Below are positions 17,573-25,429 of a DNA stretch of 50,460 nucleotides, in pieces. Numbering within the stretch: position 1 is the first letter of the stretch; each line of letters starts with the position of its first letter. The notes under the pieces were generated by a model that did not search any database, had not been told where the DNA came from, and was given only the letters and a program-made list of their open reading frames with translations. Made by a program: the position numbers and the translations under genes. This DNA is from an uncultured Treponema sp. (lineage in GTDB: Bacteria; Spirochaetota; Spirochaetia; Treponematales; Treponemataceae), in NCBI GenBank assembly GCA_949299755.1, contig CASGBA010000014.1, forward strand, positions 1-50,460. The letters run 5' to 3'.

Positions 17573-17656
17573 GCGGGAAGGATGCTTGCCTGAGCTTCCA
17601 TTTATCACTTATTTTGAGTATATTATAAACGTAGATACCTTATTTAGGAGCTGTAT

Positions 17657-18868
17657 GTGAATAGGATTTATCTTGATTATAATGCAACCACACCTCTTGA
17701 TCCCCAGGTGAAAGAAGTTTTGGTTTCGGCTCTTGATATGTATGCAAATGCCTCCAGTATGCATGAGGATGGAAGAAATGTCGCCCGGCTTATGGAAAAA
17801 GCCAGAAAACAGGTGGCTTCCCTTATCAATGCCCAGTCAAACGAAATTATTTTTACGTCCGGCGGATCAGAATCCAACAACACTGTGTTCAATATTATGA
17901 CCGACAAAAAGGCCTTTGCCCCGAAACTACTGGAAAAGAATTACGGCGGTAGAAAAAGCGTTATTACGACCGCAATCGAGCATCCCTGTGTTATGGAAAG
18001 CGCCCGCAGGCTTTCACGTCTGGGATTTAAAGTGTTTTTCCTGCCGGTGGATGGCGAGGGCCGTGTGGTTGAATCAGAGTACAGGAAAATAATAGACAAA
18101 TCTCTTGAAAGCGGAAAGGAAGAGGATAAACCCCTTCTTGTCTCCATAATGACCGCCAACAACGAGATAGGCACTGTGCAGAACATAAAGGAATTCACCG
18201 CCATCGCCCACAAGGCAGGCGCCCTTTTCCACACGGACGCTGTGCAGGCGGCCGGGAAAATCCCTGTGGATGTAAAAGATTTGGATGTGGATTACCTGAC
18301 CCTTTCCTGTCATAAAATCTACGGACCCAAGGGAATAGGAGCGCTTTTTATAAAGACCGGGGCGCCGGTTTTACCCTTTGTCCGGGGCGGCCACCAGGAA
18401 AACGGATTGCGCGCCGGAACCTACAATTCCCCTTCCATAATCGCTTTCGGAGCCGCCGCGGAACTGGCGGAAAAGGAATTGCCCGCTTATGCGGCCCACA
18501 CTTCTGCCTTGAAGGCTATGTTGCGGGACGGTTTGTTGAGAGATATTCCCGGCATTAAAATAAACGGCGATTTGGAAAATTCCCTGCCTAATACTCTCAA
18601 TGTCTCCTTTCCCGGTGCGGAGGGAGAGTCAATATTGCTTATGATGGATTTGCAGGGTATTTCAGCTTCAACCGGTTCGGCCTGTGCCTCCGGAAACCTG
18701 GAGCCTTCCCACGTTTTGATGGCCACTGGAATCGGGCCGGAGCTTGCCCACGGGTCCATCCGTTTCAGTCTTGGAAAATACACGACAGAAGAAGATATCC
18801 GCCATACTGTGGAAGTTCTGCCTTCTATCATAACTAAACTGCGGGCTTATTCAACCGTAAAAAATTAA
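17657..18868 (+). CDS. nifS: Cysteine desulfurase (NifS/IscS family)
   Basis: A 403-residue PLP enzyme that removes sulfur from cysteine as a persulfide for Fe-S cluster assembly. It shows IYLDYNATTPLDP at the start, the PLP lysine in LSCHKIYGPKGIGALF, and the catalytic cysteine in STGSACASGNLEPSHVL. The short active-site loop places it in group I (NifS/IscS). The start is GTG 17657 after TTTAGGAGCTGT; the overlapping ATG at 17655 leads straight to a stop. The nifU scaffold gene follows 31 bases later, so they form one operon. Confidence 0.93.
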   Translation: MNRIYLDYNATTPLDPQVKEVLVSALDMYANASSMHEDGRNVARLMEKARKQVASLINAQSNEIIFTSGGSESNNTVFNIMTDKKAFAPKLLEKNYGGRKSVITTAIEHPCVMESARRLSRLGFKVFFLPVDGEGRVVESEYRKIIDKSLESGKEEDKPLLVSIMTANNEIGTVQNIKEFTAIAHKAGALFHTDAVQAAGKIPVDVKDLDVDYLTLSCHKIYGPKGIGALFIKTGAPVLPFVRGGHQENGLRAGTYNSPSIIAFGAAAELAEKELPAYAAHTSALKAMLRDGLLRDIPGIKINGDLENSLPNTLNVSFPGAEGESILLMMDLQGISASTGSACASGNLEPSHVLMATGIGPELAHGSIRFSLGKYTTEEDIRHTVEVLPSIITKLRAYSTVKN

Positions 18869-18899
18869 TGCGGATTTTATGAAATCTGAGGGAGGAAAT

Positions 18900-19490
18900 A
18901 TGGATTGGCTTTATTCAAATACTGTGAAAGAACATTTTATGAATCCCAAAAATGTCTTGGAATCAGATGAAAGTTCCTGGCCCTGTGACGGCCGGGGGAT
19001 TGTCGGAAATATAAAATGCGGGGATCAGATGTTGATTCTTCTCCGTATTTCGGACGGAGTTATTACTGACTGCCGCTGGAAAACCTACGGCTGTGCCAGT
19101 GCGATTGCTTCCACGTCCATCCTTTCTGAAGCTGTAAAGGGTATGAAAATCGAAGACGCTTATGTTCTGAAACCCCAGGACATTGTGGCACGGTTGGGCG
19201 GTTTGCCCGAAAACAAGATTCATTGTTCTGTTTTGGGGGATAAAGCCCTCAGGGCCGCCATTGACGACTATCTTGAAAAACACAATCTGCCGCCGTTAAA
19301 GGGGAAAGAAACCTGCGAAGTCATCTGCAACTGTTTGAATGTCACCGACAAAGATATTGAAAACGCTTTCAAGGACGGCGCCAGGGATTGGGAAGGTTTG
19401 CAAGAGAGGACAAAGATAGGCACAGTGTGCGGTTCCTGCAAAGACCGGGCTTTGGAACTTCTTCACCAGTACGAGCACCTTTACGGCTGA
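18900..19490 (+). CDS. nifU: NifU-like Fe-S scaffold with a BFD-type [2Fe-2S] domain
   Basis: A 196-residue protein. The N-terminal IscU-like scaffold (about 1-125) has the three cysteine positions: IKCGDQMLI, TYGCASAIASTS and KIHCSVLGDKALRAAI. The C-terminal BFD/Fer2 domain has CNCLNV...GTVCGSC, binding a permanent [2Fe-2S] cluster. The third, Nfu-like domain of classical Azotobacter NifU is absent, as is common in clostridia and treponemes. The start is ATG 18900 with GGGAGGAAAT in front; an in-frame ATG at 18879 would lie upstream of that ribosome site. It takes sulfur from the nifS product directly upstream. Confidence 0.9.
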   Translation: MDWLYSNTVKEHFMNPKNVLESDESSWPCDGRGIVGNIKCGDQMLILLRISDGVITDCRWKTYGCASAIASTSILSEAVKGMKIEDAYVLKPQDIVARLGGLPENKIHCSVLGDKALRAAIDDYLEKHNLPPLKGKETCEVICNCLNVTDKDIENAFKDGARDWEGLQERTKIGTVCGSCKDRALELLHQYEHLYG

Positions 19491-19577
19491 GTTTTGTTTA
19501 CCGGCTTGTGTGCGGTTTCCCCCGTCTTTCGCCGCCGGTTTGGTTTTGCCCCGGCTTGCAACTGAAAGGATTGCCTT

Positions 19578-20468
19578 TCAGTCAATCTGGAGCATGAATA
19601 CGGCGGCTCTTTCATTTCCCGTAAAATCCCTGGCGGACACAGTGATCTCTGTTTTTCCACGGGTAAGGGAAATGTTTCCGGCGTATATAAAACCTTCGTC
19701 ATTATACAAGGGAAGACTTCCGTCCAGGTATTCCGGGGAAACATTTGGTACGAGGATTCCGGCTTTTTCGTGTAGGGTTTCAAAAGGAACCGAGATACTT
19801 TCTATGCCGTTTATAATGATGCTTATCCTGAATGGAGCCAATTCAACCGGGTTCCCGGGATAAGTGTCAGTTATCAGTGTATAAATTTTGTAGTTTCCGC
19901 TTTTAAGGCGTCTTAAATTTGACGCCTGGAAAGTTTGCCCCGAATCCGATTCAAAAAAAACGTTTTTTATAACCGGTCCCCGGTTGTCATCTTTTGGCGG
20001 AAGCAGAAGCAGGGGATTTAAAAATACTTCCTGCTTTTGATCCATGATCTGGAAAATGCACATATTTTCTTCATTACCCCAGGATGTTTCCCCTGTGTTT
20101 GATATGACCGTGTTTTTTTCGATTTGTATCCTGCCGGAAATTCTGTCGGTGCTTTCCAGGTTGCCATAAATACTAACCAATCCGTCATCATGGGATATCA
20201 AAACTGCGTTTCCCAGGGTTGAAGGAAAACCATTCATGTTTTCATTTTCGGAAATAATGGTTAAAAGAACCCCGTCACCGGCGGTACGTACCGCAGCTTC
20301 TCCCTCCAGAATCATTCCTCTTTCAATGGAATAACTGCTTTTCTGCCCGAAAATACTTTTAATTTCCGGGTTCACCACGGGCCATTCCAAGGCTTCCGGT
20401 TGTACCAACGGAAAAATCGCAGCCGCCACAGACAAAATAAAAATAGGTTTCAGTATGTTTATTTTCAT
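19578..20468 (-). CDS. Secreted LytM/M23-like protein without zinc ligands, with C-terminal Ig-like domain
   Basis: A 296-residue exported protein with an N-terminal signal or anchor helix (ILSVAAAIFPLVQPEA). Residues about 28-158 follow the LytM fold pattern: AGDGVLLTI, GNAVLISHDDG (86-96), then SIYGNLES where active enzymes have YAHL, and NMCIFQI (135-141) in place of HLHFE. The zinc-binding His/Asp and HxH residues are therefore missing. The rest looks like a beta-sandwich. Known catalytically dead LytM proteins such as EnvC and NlpD activate amidases, so a similar role in cell-wall splitting is inferred. It lies nine bases after the beta-propeller gene in the same operon. A CTGAAAGG hairpin (19562-19581) overlaps its stop. 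Confidence 0.65.
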   Translation of the reverse strand: MKINILKPIFILSVAAAIFPLVQPEALEWPVVNPEIKSIFGQKSSYSIERGMILEGEAAVRTAGDGVLLTIISENENMNGFPSTLGNAVLISHDDGLVSIYGNLESTDRISGRIQIEKNTVISNTGETSWGNEENMCIFQIMDQKQEVFLNPLLLLPPKDDNRGPVIKNVFFESDSGQTFQASNLRRLKSGNYKIYTLITDTYPGNPVELAPFRISIIINGIESISVPFETLHEKAGILVPNVSPEYLDGSLPLYNDEGFIYAGNISLTRGKTEITVSARDFTGNERAAVFMLQID

Positions 20469-20477
20469 TTAGATGTT

Positions 20478-21569
20478 TTATCTCAATCCTTTTATATTGA
20501 TACGTGAAATATTGTCATCACTGCCGAGATAAATACCCCCGTTCTTTAAAATTAAAAAGGCGTTTTTGGCATTGAATTCCGTGGACGCTATCTTATGCTC
20601 AGGTTCTTCCACTATGGAAAGTATATGACTTGTATCCGTTTTTACAAGGATTATAAAAAAATTTGTTTCCGGGTATTCTCCCGCATTCAAAATTTGTCCG
20701 TTGAAGGGAACCTCACTGAATTTCATAGTCTTTATATCCAGGATTCCCAGTCCGGTGTTTGTCTCAAAAAACACCCTGTCCCCTGATTCCCCAAAGGATG
20801 CAAAAAGCTGTCTCCTCATACTTACGTCAAAACTGTGGTGAAAAATTATTTTATGCTGGTTCCCGTCTATTTTAATCAGTATAAACCGCTGTGGGTTTAT
20901 ACCTGAAACACAGGCGGCGTATTTCCCATCATCGGAAATAGCGGCGGCAAGGACAACCGGCAGATCGCTTCCTCCCGGATAAAATGAGAAAATTTCCTTT
21001 CCTGTTTTGTCGATGGCTGTAAGGAGTCCGTTCCCGTATCCGATAACAGCTGCGGATTTTGATTCGGAAAAGGCTGTTATCGGGGAAGCTTCATCCCTGG
21101 TCCAAGCCTTTGTTCCGTCATCATTGTACATACTGACAGCGCCTCCGCCAGGATGGAACAAATAGACGGAGTTTTTAGTAAGATGGACAAAACCCGGTTC
21201 TTTCACCGTCATTTTGAGGGCTCCGTTGGAATAATATACCGGTGTTTCCCTGGCATTCCTGGGATATATGCACCAACTGTCCGCTCCCGCTGAAAACCTC
21301 ATCCCCTTTGGATCCATCCTGGTGATATTCCCGTCTTCGGTAAAAAACCCGAATTTGTCCGCCAGCATGAAGGCTTCTTTTCCTGTGTTTACCTCGGGGG
21401 GAGTTTCCTCTGCGCCGGGAACGATAATTTCCGCAGCGGACACTGTTTTTGTCCAGTCAGGTTGGAAATAAAAATCGTTTTCCAGAGGTTCCGCCGCCAC
21501 AAAAAGATAGATAATTATAAAAATTAAGGAACCTGCCAATGCATATTTTATTTTTTTTCTGATTGTCAT
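20478..21569 (-). CDS. Membrane-anchored PQQ/WD-like beta-propeller protein
   Basis: A 363-residue protein with an N-terminal membrane anchor (ALAGSLIFIIIYLFVAAEP) and a repeated beta pattern of about 40 residues: VHLTKNSVYLFHPGGGAVSMYNDDG, SESKSAAVIGYGNGLLTAIDKTGKEIFSFYPGG, AISDDGKYAACVSGINPQRFILIKID (given in parts). This is typical of PQQ- or WD-like propellers used for protein contacts outside the cytoplasm. ATG 21569 has AGGAG almost touching it; alternative upstream starts at 21599 and 21659 run into the divergent cdd gene and its promoter. It is in an operon with the LytM-like gene. The function is unknown. Confidence 0.6.
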   Translation of the reverse strand: MTIRKKIKYALAGSLIFIIIYLFVAAEPLENDFYFQPDWTKTVSAAEIIVPGAEETPPEVNTGKEAFMLADKFGFFTEDGNITRMDPKGMRFSAGADSWCIYPRNARETPVYYSNGALKMTVKEPGFVHLTKNSVYLFHPGGGAVSMYNDDGTKAWTRDEASPITAFSESKSAAVIGYGNGLLTAIDKTGKEIFSFYPGGSDLPVVLAAAISDDGKYAACVSGINPQRFILIKIDGNQHKIIFHHSFDVSMRRQLFASFGESGDRVFFETNTGLGILDIKTMKFSEVPFNGQILNAGEYPETNFFIILVKTDTSHILSIVEEPEHKIASTEFNAKNAFLILKNGGIYLGSDDNISRINIKGLR

Positions 21570-21594
21570 ACTCCTTTTATGGTATAATAGGTAC

Positions 21595-22047
21595 ATGGAA
21601 AATTCAATACAGGACAAGAATTCCGTTGGTACCGGCGGAATTTCAAAGGAAATTCTCAAAGATTTGTATTCAAAAGCTGAAAAAGCAGTTGTGAATGCCT
21701 ATGTTCCCTATTCACATTTCCGGGTAGGCGCCGCCCTGTTGACTGGAGACGGGGAGGTGTTCGTCGGGGTGAATGTGGAAAACCGTTCCTTCGGGGCGAC
21801 CAATTGTGCCGAAAGGACGGCGGTTTTCTCAGCCGTTGCCGCCGGAAAAAAAGATTTTACCGCCCTGGCTGTCTGTGCTCCCGATGCGGATTACCCGGTG
21901 CCTCCTTGCGGTATATGCCGGCAGGTTATTTCTGAATTTATGGACAAGGATGTGCCTGTTGTCTTCGGGCCCGTATGGGAAAAAACTGTATTTTCCTCCG
22001 TTTCCGGGCTTTATCCGGAAGACTCTTTGCATGAATTAGCTAAATAA
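21595..22047 (+). CDS. cdd: Cytidine deaminase
   Basis: A 150-residue zinc enzyme that converts cytidine and deoxycytidine to uridine forms in pyrimidine salvage. The active site is complete: NCAERTAVF (Cys ligand and the catalytic Glu) and PCGICRQVISEF (two Cys ligands). The length fits the homotetrameric type. ATG 21595 has no ribosome site; TATAAT (21583-21588) ends exactly six bases before it, so the message is probably leaderless. The same bases serve as the upstream region of the divergent propeller gene. Confidence 0.93.
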   Translation: MENSIQDKNSVGTGGISKEILKDLYSKAEKAVVNAYVPYSHFRVGAALLTGDGEVFVGVNVENRSFGATNCAERTAVFSAVAAGKKDFTALAVCAPDADYPVPPCGICRQVISEFMDKDVPVVFGPVWEKTVFSSVSGLYPEDSLHELAK

Positions 22048-22067
22048 ATGATTTGCTTTGCCGATAG
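22041..22067 (+). promoter_or_regulatory. Sigma-28 (FliA) type promoter upstream of the HTH-EIIA gene
   Basis: TAAA (22041-22044), exactly 15 bases, then GCCGATAG (22060-22067), which matches the flagellar sigma-28 consensus TAAA-N15-GCCGATAA at all but the last base. It overlaps the cdd stop codon and lies 70 bases before the start of the HTH-EIIA gene. Confidence 0.6.
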
Positions 22068-22076
22068 TGAGAATAC

Positions 22077-22105
22077 TTGACATTTTGTGCGGTTTTTTGC
22101 AATAT
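22077..22105 (+). promoter_or_regulatory. Second, sigma-70-type promoter of the HTH-EIIA gene
   Basis: TTGACA (22077-22082), 17-base spacer, CAATAT (22100-22105), with AGGAG about 20 bases further downstream and the TTG start at 22137. The -35 is perfect; the -10 has one mismatch. Confidence 0.55.
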
Positions 22106-22136
22106 ATCTTTATATTTAGACGTTTAGGAGATTATT

Positions 22137-22787
22137 TTGGCGGACGACATCCTTACAATAGAAGAAGTTGCAAAATACCTGAGAGTTTCGGAACGAACAG
22201 TTTATGATTGGGCGCAAAAGGGTGAAATCCCTGCCGGAAAAATAGGAACTGTATGGCGCTTTAAGAAAAACGAAATTGAAAAATGGGTTGATGACCGTCT
22301 TTCCAATTCTTCAAAATCCCTGCCGGAAAACACCGCTGTCCGGGTTCAGAATATCCTTTCACCGGACAGGATTGTATTTATTGAGCATTCTTCAAGACGG
22401 GATGCCCTTGTGGAGCTTTCCGAGGTTCTCGGAACAGCCCCACAGATTAAGAATCTGAATGAATTGACAGTGGAAATCCTCAAAAGGGAGGAGCTTATGT
22501 CCACTGCAATCGGCCGTGGGATTGCCATCCCCCATGTCAGGCTTTCCTCCGTTACGGATCTTGTTATGGCGGTGGGAATTTGCCGCCACGACATTCTCGA
22601 CTTTCAGAGCATAGACGATCTTCCCGTCCGTCTCCTGTTTATGGTTGCGGCGGCTTATAACCAACATGCCTATTATCTGCAAACCCTTTCGTTTTTCAGT
22701 TCCAAACTGAAAAACGCCGGCTTGCGGGAGGGCTTGATAAACGCACCGACAGCCCAGGACGCTTATAATTTGTTGGCTGAAAGCTGA
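22137..22787 (+). CDS. HTH (excisionase/MerR-type) plus PTS EIIA-type (PtsN) regulator
   Basis: A 216-residue two-domain protein. Residues about 3-55 are a helix-turn-helix of the excisionase/HTH_17 type (LTIEEVAKYLRVSERTVYDWAQKGEIPAGKIG). Residues about 75-216 are a PTS_EIIA_2 domain with the phosphorylatable histidine in GRGIAIPHVRLSSV, as in PtsN (EIIA-Ntr). The fusion suggests a DNA-binding protein switched by HPr or NPr phosphorylation; no EIIB or EIIC is nearby, so it is regulatory rather than transport. The start is TTG 22137 after TTTAGGAG. Two promoters, one of sigma-28 type, lie upstream. Confidence 0.85.
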   Translation: MADDILTIEEVAKYLRVSERTVYDWAQKGEIPAGKIGTVWRFKKNEIEKWVDDRLSNSSKSLPENTAVRVQNILSPDRIVFIEHSSRRDALVELSEVLGTAPQIKNLNELTVEILKREELMSTAIGRGIAIPHVRLSSVTDLVMAVGICRHDILDFQSIDDLPVRLLFMVAAAYNQHAYYLQTLSFFSSKLKNAGLREGLINAPTAQDAYNLLAES

Positions 22788-22801
22788 TTCCGCCCCATCT
22801 C

Positions 22802-23983
22802 TTAAAAGGTGACGGCGAACCATTTTGCCGGGTCGTCCATTTCCTCAACCAGTTTTCCTCCGGTTTTACTTGAGTTTAAATCCACAACGGCGTATTTTTT
22901 TCCGTTTATCTGGAAATATGTTCCATCCCTGTCTATTGCTATGGCGGCCACGCTGTGACCGAATTCTGGTGAAATTAAAAGGACCCCGTCTGTTCCGGTT
23001 TGTTTCATCAGGAGCACAAGCAAAAGGCTTCTGGTGTCACAGTCTCCCCGGCGGTCCGTAAAAGCTTCCGGCAAATTCAGGAAATCGCTTCCCTGGAAAT
23101 TCCTTTCATAAGTGAAATCAAAAAGCCACTGAATGAGTTCTTCCGCCCGCTCCCTGGGGTTTTCCGGCAGGTGGTTGTCAAGGATAAATGCCGCTTTTTC
23201 CAGTCTTTCCCAGGAATCCCGGTAAATCATTCTGTAATATCTTTTCCAGGCATCTGTCATATATTCATTACCCATATATTTTGTGAGTATTTTGAATTCC
23301 CTTTCAATTAAGTATTGGCTTGCTTCCTGGTCTGATTTATCGAATGGAACGGGGATTTTAGTCTTTGCGGTTTCAAAGGTTGAATGGATTTCCCCTTCCT
23401 TAGGAAAACAGAAAGTTGTGACCAGACCGGCGGAATATCCTGTTCCCATATCTGTGGAAAAGGAATCCAGCACTGAAAGGTGGAAAAGCTCGATTTCCTC
23501 TTCTGAGATTTCCACCGGGGATTTTTTCAGGGAATCCGAATAATTGTAGGAAATAACCGTTATCCAGCCCTTTCCAAGGGGAAGTTCCGCGGCGGCACCC
23601 CATCCGCTTCCTCCGGGTATATCCGGGGCAGGATTTTGTCCTTGGGGAAAAACCAGTTTTGCAATGGCTGCCTTTCTGTGCCGCCAAGTGAATTCGGATA
23701 CAGGCTCCCCGGAACCTATTTGTCCGGTGATGTGGTCAAGGGCTTCTTTCCCGGTGTTGAAATTTTCCGCAGGATAAACGGCGATTTGCATTTCCGCCGG
23801 GAAGACAAGGTTTTGGAATCTGTACCGGTCGTTCCCTCTTTTTTCTGTAAGTAGAAATCCCTCCGGGATATCCATGAAAAAACCGAATTCCGGTGATTGA
23901 AGTTCAAGGCAGTAAACCGGTACAAAAATTAAAAGACTGAAAATAAAAAACATGGCGGGGAGAAGATTTTTTTTCGGTTTCAT
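22802..23983 (-). CDS. Exported transglutaminase-like cysteine protein
   Basis: A 393-residue protein with a signal peptide (LLPAMFFIFSLLIFVPVYC, possibly cleaved near residue 25 or lipid-modified in the relaxed spirochaetal manner). The C-terminal third matches the transglutaminase-like fold with a full triad: Cys315 in DRRGDCDTRSLLLVLL, His343 in EFGHSVAAIAI and Asp368 in YAVVDLNSS. The N-terminal 200 residues are a separate beta-rich domain. Such proteins act as proteases or cross-linkers in the periplasm, but the substrate is unknown. GGAGG lies ten bases upstream of ATG 23983. It is divergent from the rluA gene with only 14 bases between the starts. Confidence 0.75.
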   Translation of the reverse strand: MKPKKNLLPAMFFIFSLLIFVPVYCLELQSPEFGFFMDIPEGFLLTEKRGNDRYRFQNLVFPAEMQIAVYPAENFNTGKEALDHITGQIGSGEPVSEFTWRHRKAAIAKLVFPQGQNPAPDIPGGSGWGAAAELPLGKGWITVISYNYSDSLKKSPVEISEEEIELFHLSVLDSFSTDMGTGYSAGLVTTFCFPKEGEIHSTFETAKTKIPVPFDKSDQEASQYLIEREFKILTKYMGNEYMTDAWKRYYRMIYRDSWERLEKAAFILDNHLPENPRERAEELIQWLFDFTYERNFQGSDFLNLPEAFTDRRGDCDTRSLLLVLLMKQTGTDGVLLISPEFGHSVAAIAIDRDGTYFQINGKKYAVVDLNSSKTGGKLVEEMDDPAKWFAVTF

Positions 23984-23997
23984 TGTAATATCCTCCG

Positions 23998-24699
23998 GTG
24001 GATAAAATTGATTCCAACAGGAAAAAAAACAGGGATTTGAATATCCTCTACCAGGATGAAAATATCGCCGTCATAGAAAAACCGTCCGGACTGGCAGTCC
24101 AGGGAGGGGAGGGTGTCGGCATTTGTGTTATCGGCATATTGTCATCCCAACTGAATCGCAGGATTTTTCCCGTTCACCGTCTTGATAAGGATACAACTGG
24201 TATTCTGGTTACAGCCCTTTCAAAAGAAGCCGCCGCCATCTATTCCGCTTTTTTCAGCCGGAAAAAAATAGTGAAACAGTATCAGGCTGTGTGTTTGAAT
24301 TGTCCCCGCCGGCCGTCCGGGGAAATCAGGCTTCCTTTGGAGAAGAAAAAAAAGGACGGCGCCCCCTCGGATGTTCAGGAAGCTGTTACGTTTTACCGTG
24401 TGGAAAAATCAAGTCCGGACGGTTCCTTTTGTTTTGTCTCCCTCCGAATAGAAACCGGACGGATGCACCAAATACGCAGGCATCTGGCGCTATCCGGTTT
24501 TCCTGTAGCTGCCGACGATAAATACGGTGATTTCGCAAAAAACAGGGAAATTCGCCGCCTTTACGGTATAAAAAAGCTCCAGCTGGCGGCCACTTCCCTG
24601 ATTCTTCCTGTCCTGGACGGCGGAAAAGAACGGATGCTGGAGATTTCCTGTCCGCTGCCTTCCCATATGGAAGTATGTATCGCCACTTTATTTCCGTAA
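23998..24699 (+). CDS. RluA-family 23S rRNA/tRNA pseudouridine synthase
   Basis: A 233-residue enzyme that isomerises uridine in structured RNA. The catalytic aspartate is in VHRLDKDTTGILV, followed by KQYQAVC and the RMHQIRRHLALSGFPVAADDKYGD block of the RluA family. The N-terminal S4 domain of RluC/RluD is missing, so it is closer to RluA or TruC. Start GTG 23998 has no Shine-Dalgarno; TAATAT (23986-23991) ends six bases before it, suggesting a leaderless message whose promoter overlaps the start of the divergent gene. Confidence 0.88.
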   Translation: MDKIDSNRKKNRDLNILYQDENIAVIEKPSGLAVQGGEGVGICVIGILSSQLNRRIFPVHRLDKDTTGILVTALSKEAAAIYSAFFSRKKIVKQYQAVCLNCPRRPSGEIRLPLEKKKKDGAPSDVQEAVTFYRVEKSSPDGSFCFVSLRIETGRMHQIRRHLALSGFPVAADDKYGDFAKNREIRRLYGIKKLQLAATSLILPVLDGGKERMLEISCPLPSHMEVCIATLFP

Positions 24700-24754
24700 T
24701 TAAAACTTGCGCTTGACATTATTTTGCGTTTTCTTCATCATACGGAAGTGACTT

Positions 24755-25417
24755 ATGGATCATATTTCTCTGAACCGCGCGTATCTTGAGACACTTACAA
24801 CCGAAGCTTTGGTTCGTCTTGGAGATGAATTCGGGGTGGACATCCCTCCTGCGCTTAACCGGCGTTTGATTATAGGGGAATTATTGGAAGTCCAGGATGA
24901 GTTTTATTCAAATGCCCCTGCTTCTTCAAGTTTTGCCGATGCGCTGCCGCAAGGTTCCACGGATACTGTTCCAGAATCCTATAATGAAACCCAGATAAAC
25001 ATCTTATTGAGGGATCCGGGGTGGATTTTCGTTTATTGGGATTTCCGGAGTGTTGAATTTTCTGCGTGTACTTCACAACGCGGATTTGAATCCTTCGGTT
25101 TGAGGGTTTCTTTTTTTGAAGACAAAAATTTATCGCAGTTAAAGGATTCTTATAATATTGCAGTTTCCCCTTCGGATCGTAAGTGGTATGTACATCTTTC
25201 TGAGCACTGTTGTTTTTGTCGCGTGGATTTACTGTCTATGTGTTCTCTTAACCGTGATACGGTTTTAGCCCAATCCAATATAGTGGGTGTTCCTCCCGTA
25301 GCCGGAATTGAAATTCCCAAGAGTGGATCTGTCAGGGAAGCCCCTCTTCTCAGTTTGTCCGGCATAAACGATTTGAGGAAAAAACATTGGCGGAATCATC
25401 GGCAGTCTTTTCTTTAG
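24755..25417 (+). CDS. DUF4912 domain protein
   Basis: A 220-residue protein. Residues about 8-50 resemble a Rho-N/SAP-type helical module (LTTEALVRLGDEFGVDIPP). The DUF4912 core starts near residue 85 with NILLRDPGWIFVYWDF, the family hallmark ('L..DP.W.fvYW'), and runs to VDLLSMCS. The domain is described as unknown; in several phyla it is found next to GH57-type proteins, as here (13 bases separate the genes). A glycogen or cell-envelope link is therefore only an inference. TTGACA (24713-24718) lies upstream and GGAAG precedes ATG 24755. Confidence 0.8.
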   Translation: MDHISLNRAYLETLTTEALVRLGDEFGVDIPPALNRRLIIGELLEVQDEFYSNAPASSSFADALPQGSTDTVPESYNETQINILLRDPGWIFVYWDFRSVEFSACTSQRGFESFGLRVSFFEDKNLSQLKDSYNIAVSPSDRKWYVHLSEHCCFCRVDLLSMCSLNRDTVLAQSNIVGVPPVAGIEIPKSGSVREAPLLSLSGINDLRKKHWRNHRQSFL

Positions 25418-25429
25418 GATGGACTTACT

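Noticed and set aside
19562-19581. CTGAAAGG hairpin between nifU and the LytM-like gene as a terminator
   Set aside because: The stem is good but no T-run follows on either strand, so it was not listed as a terminator.
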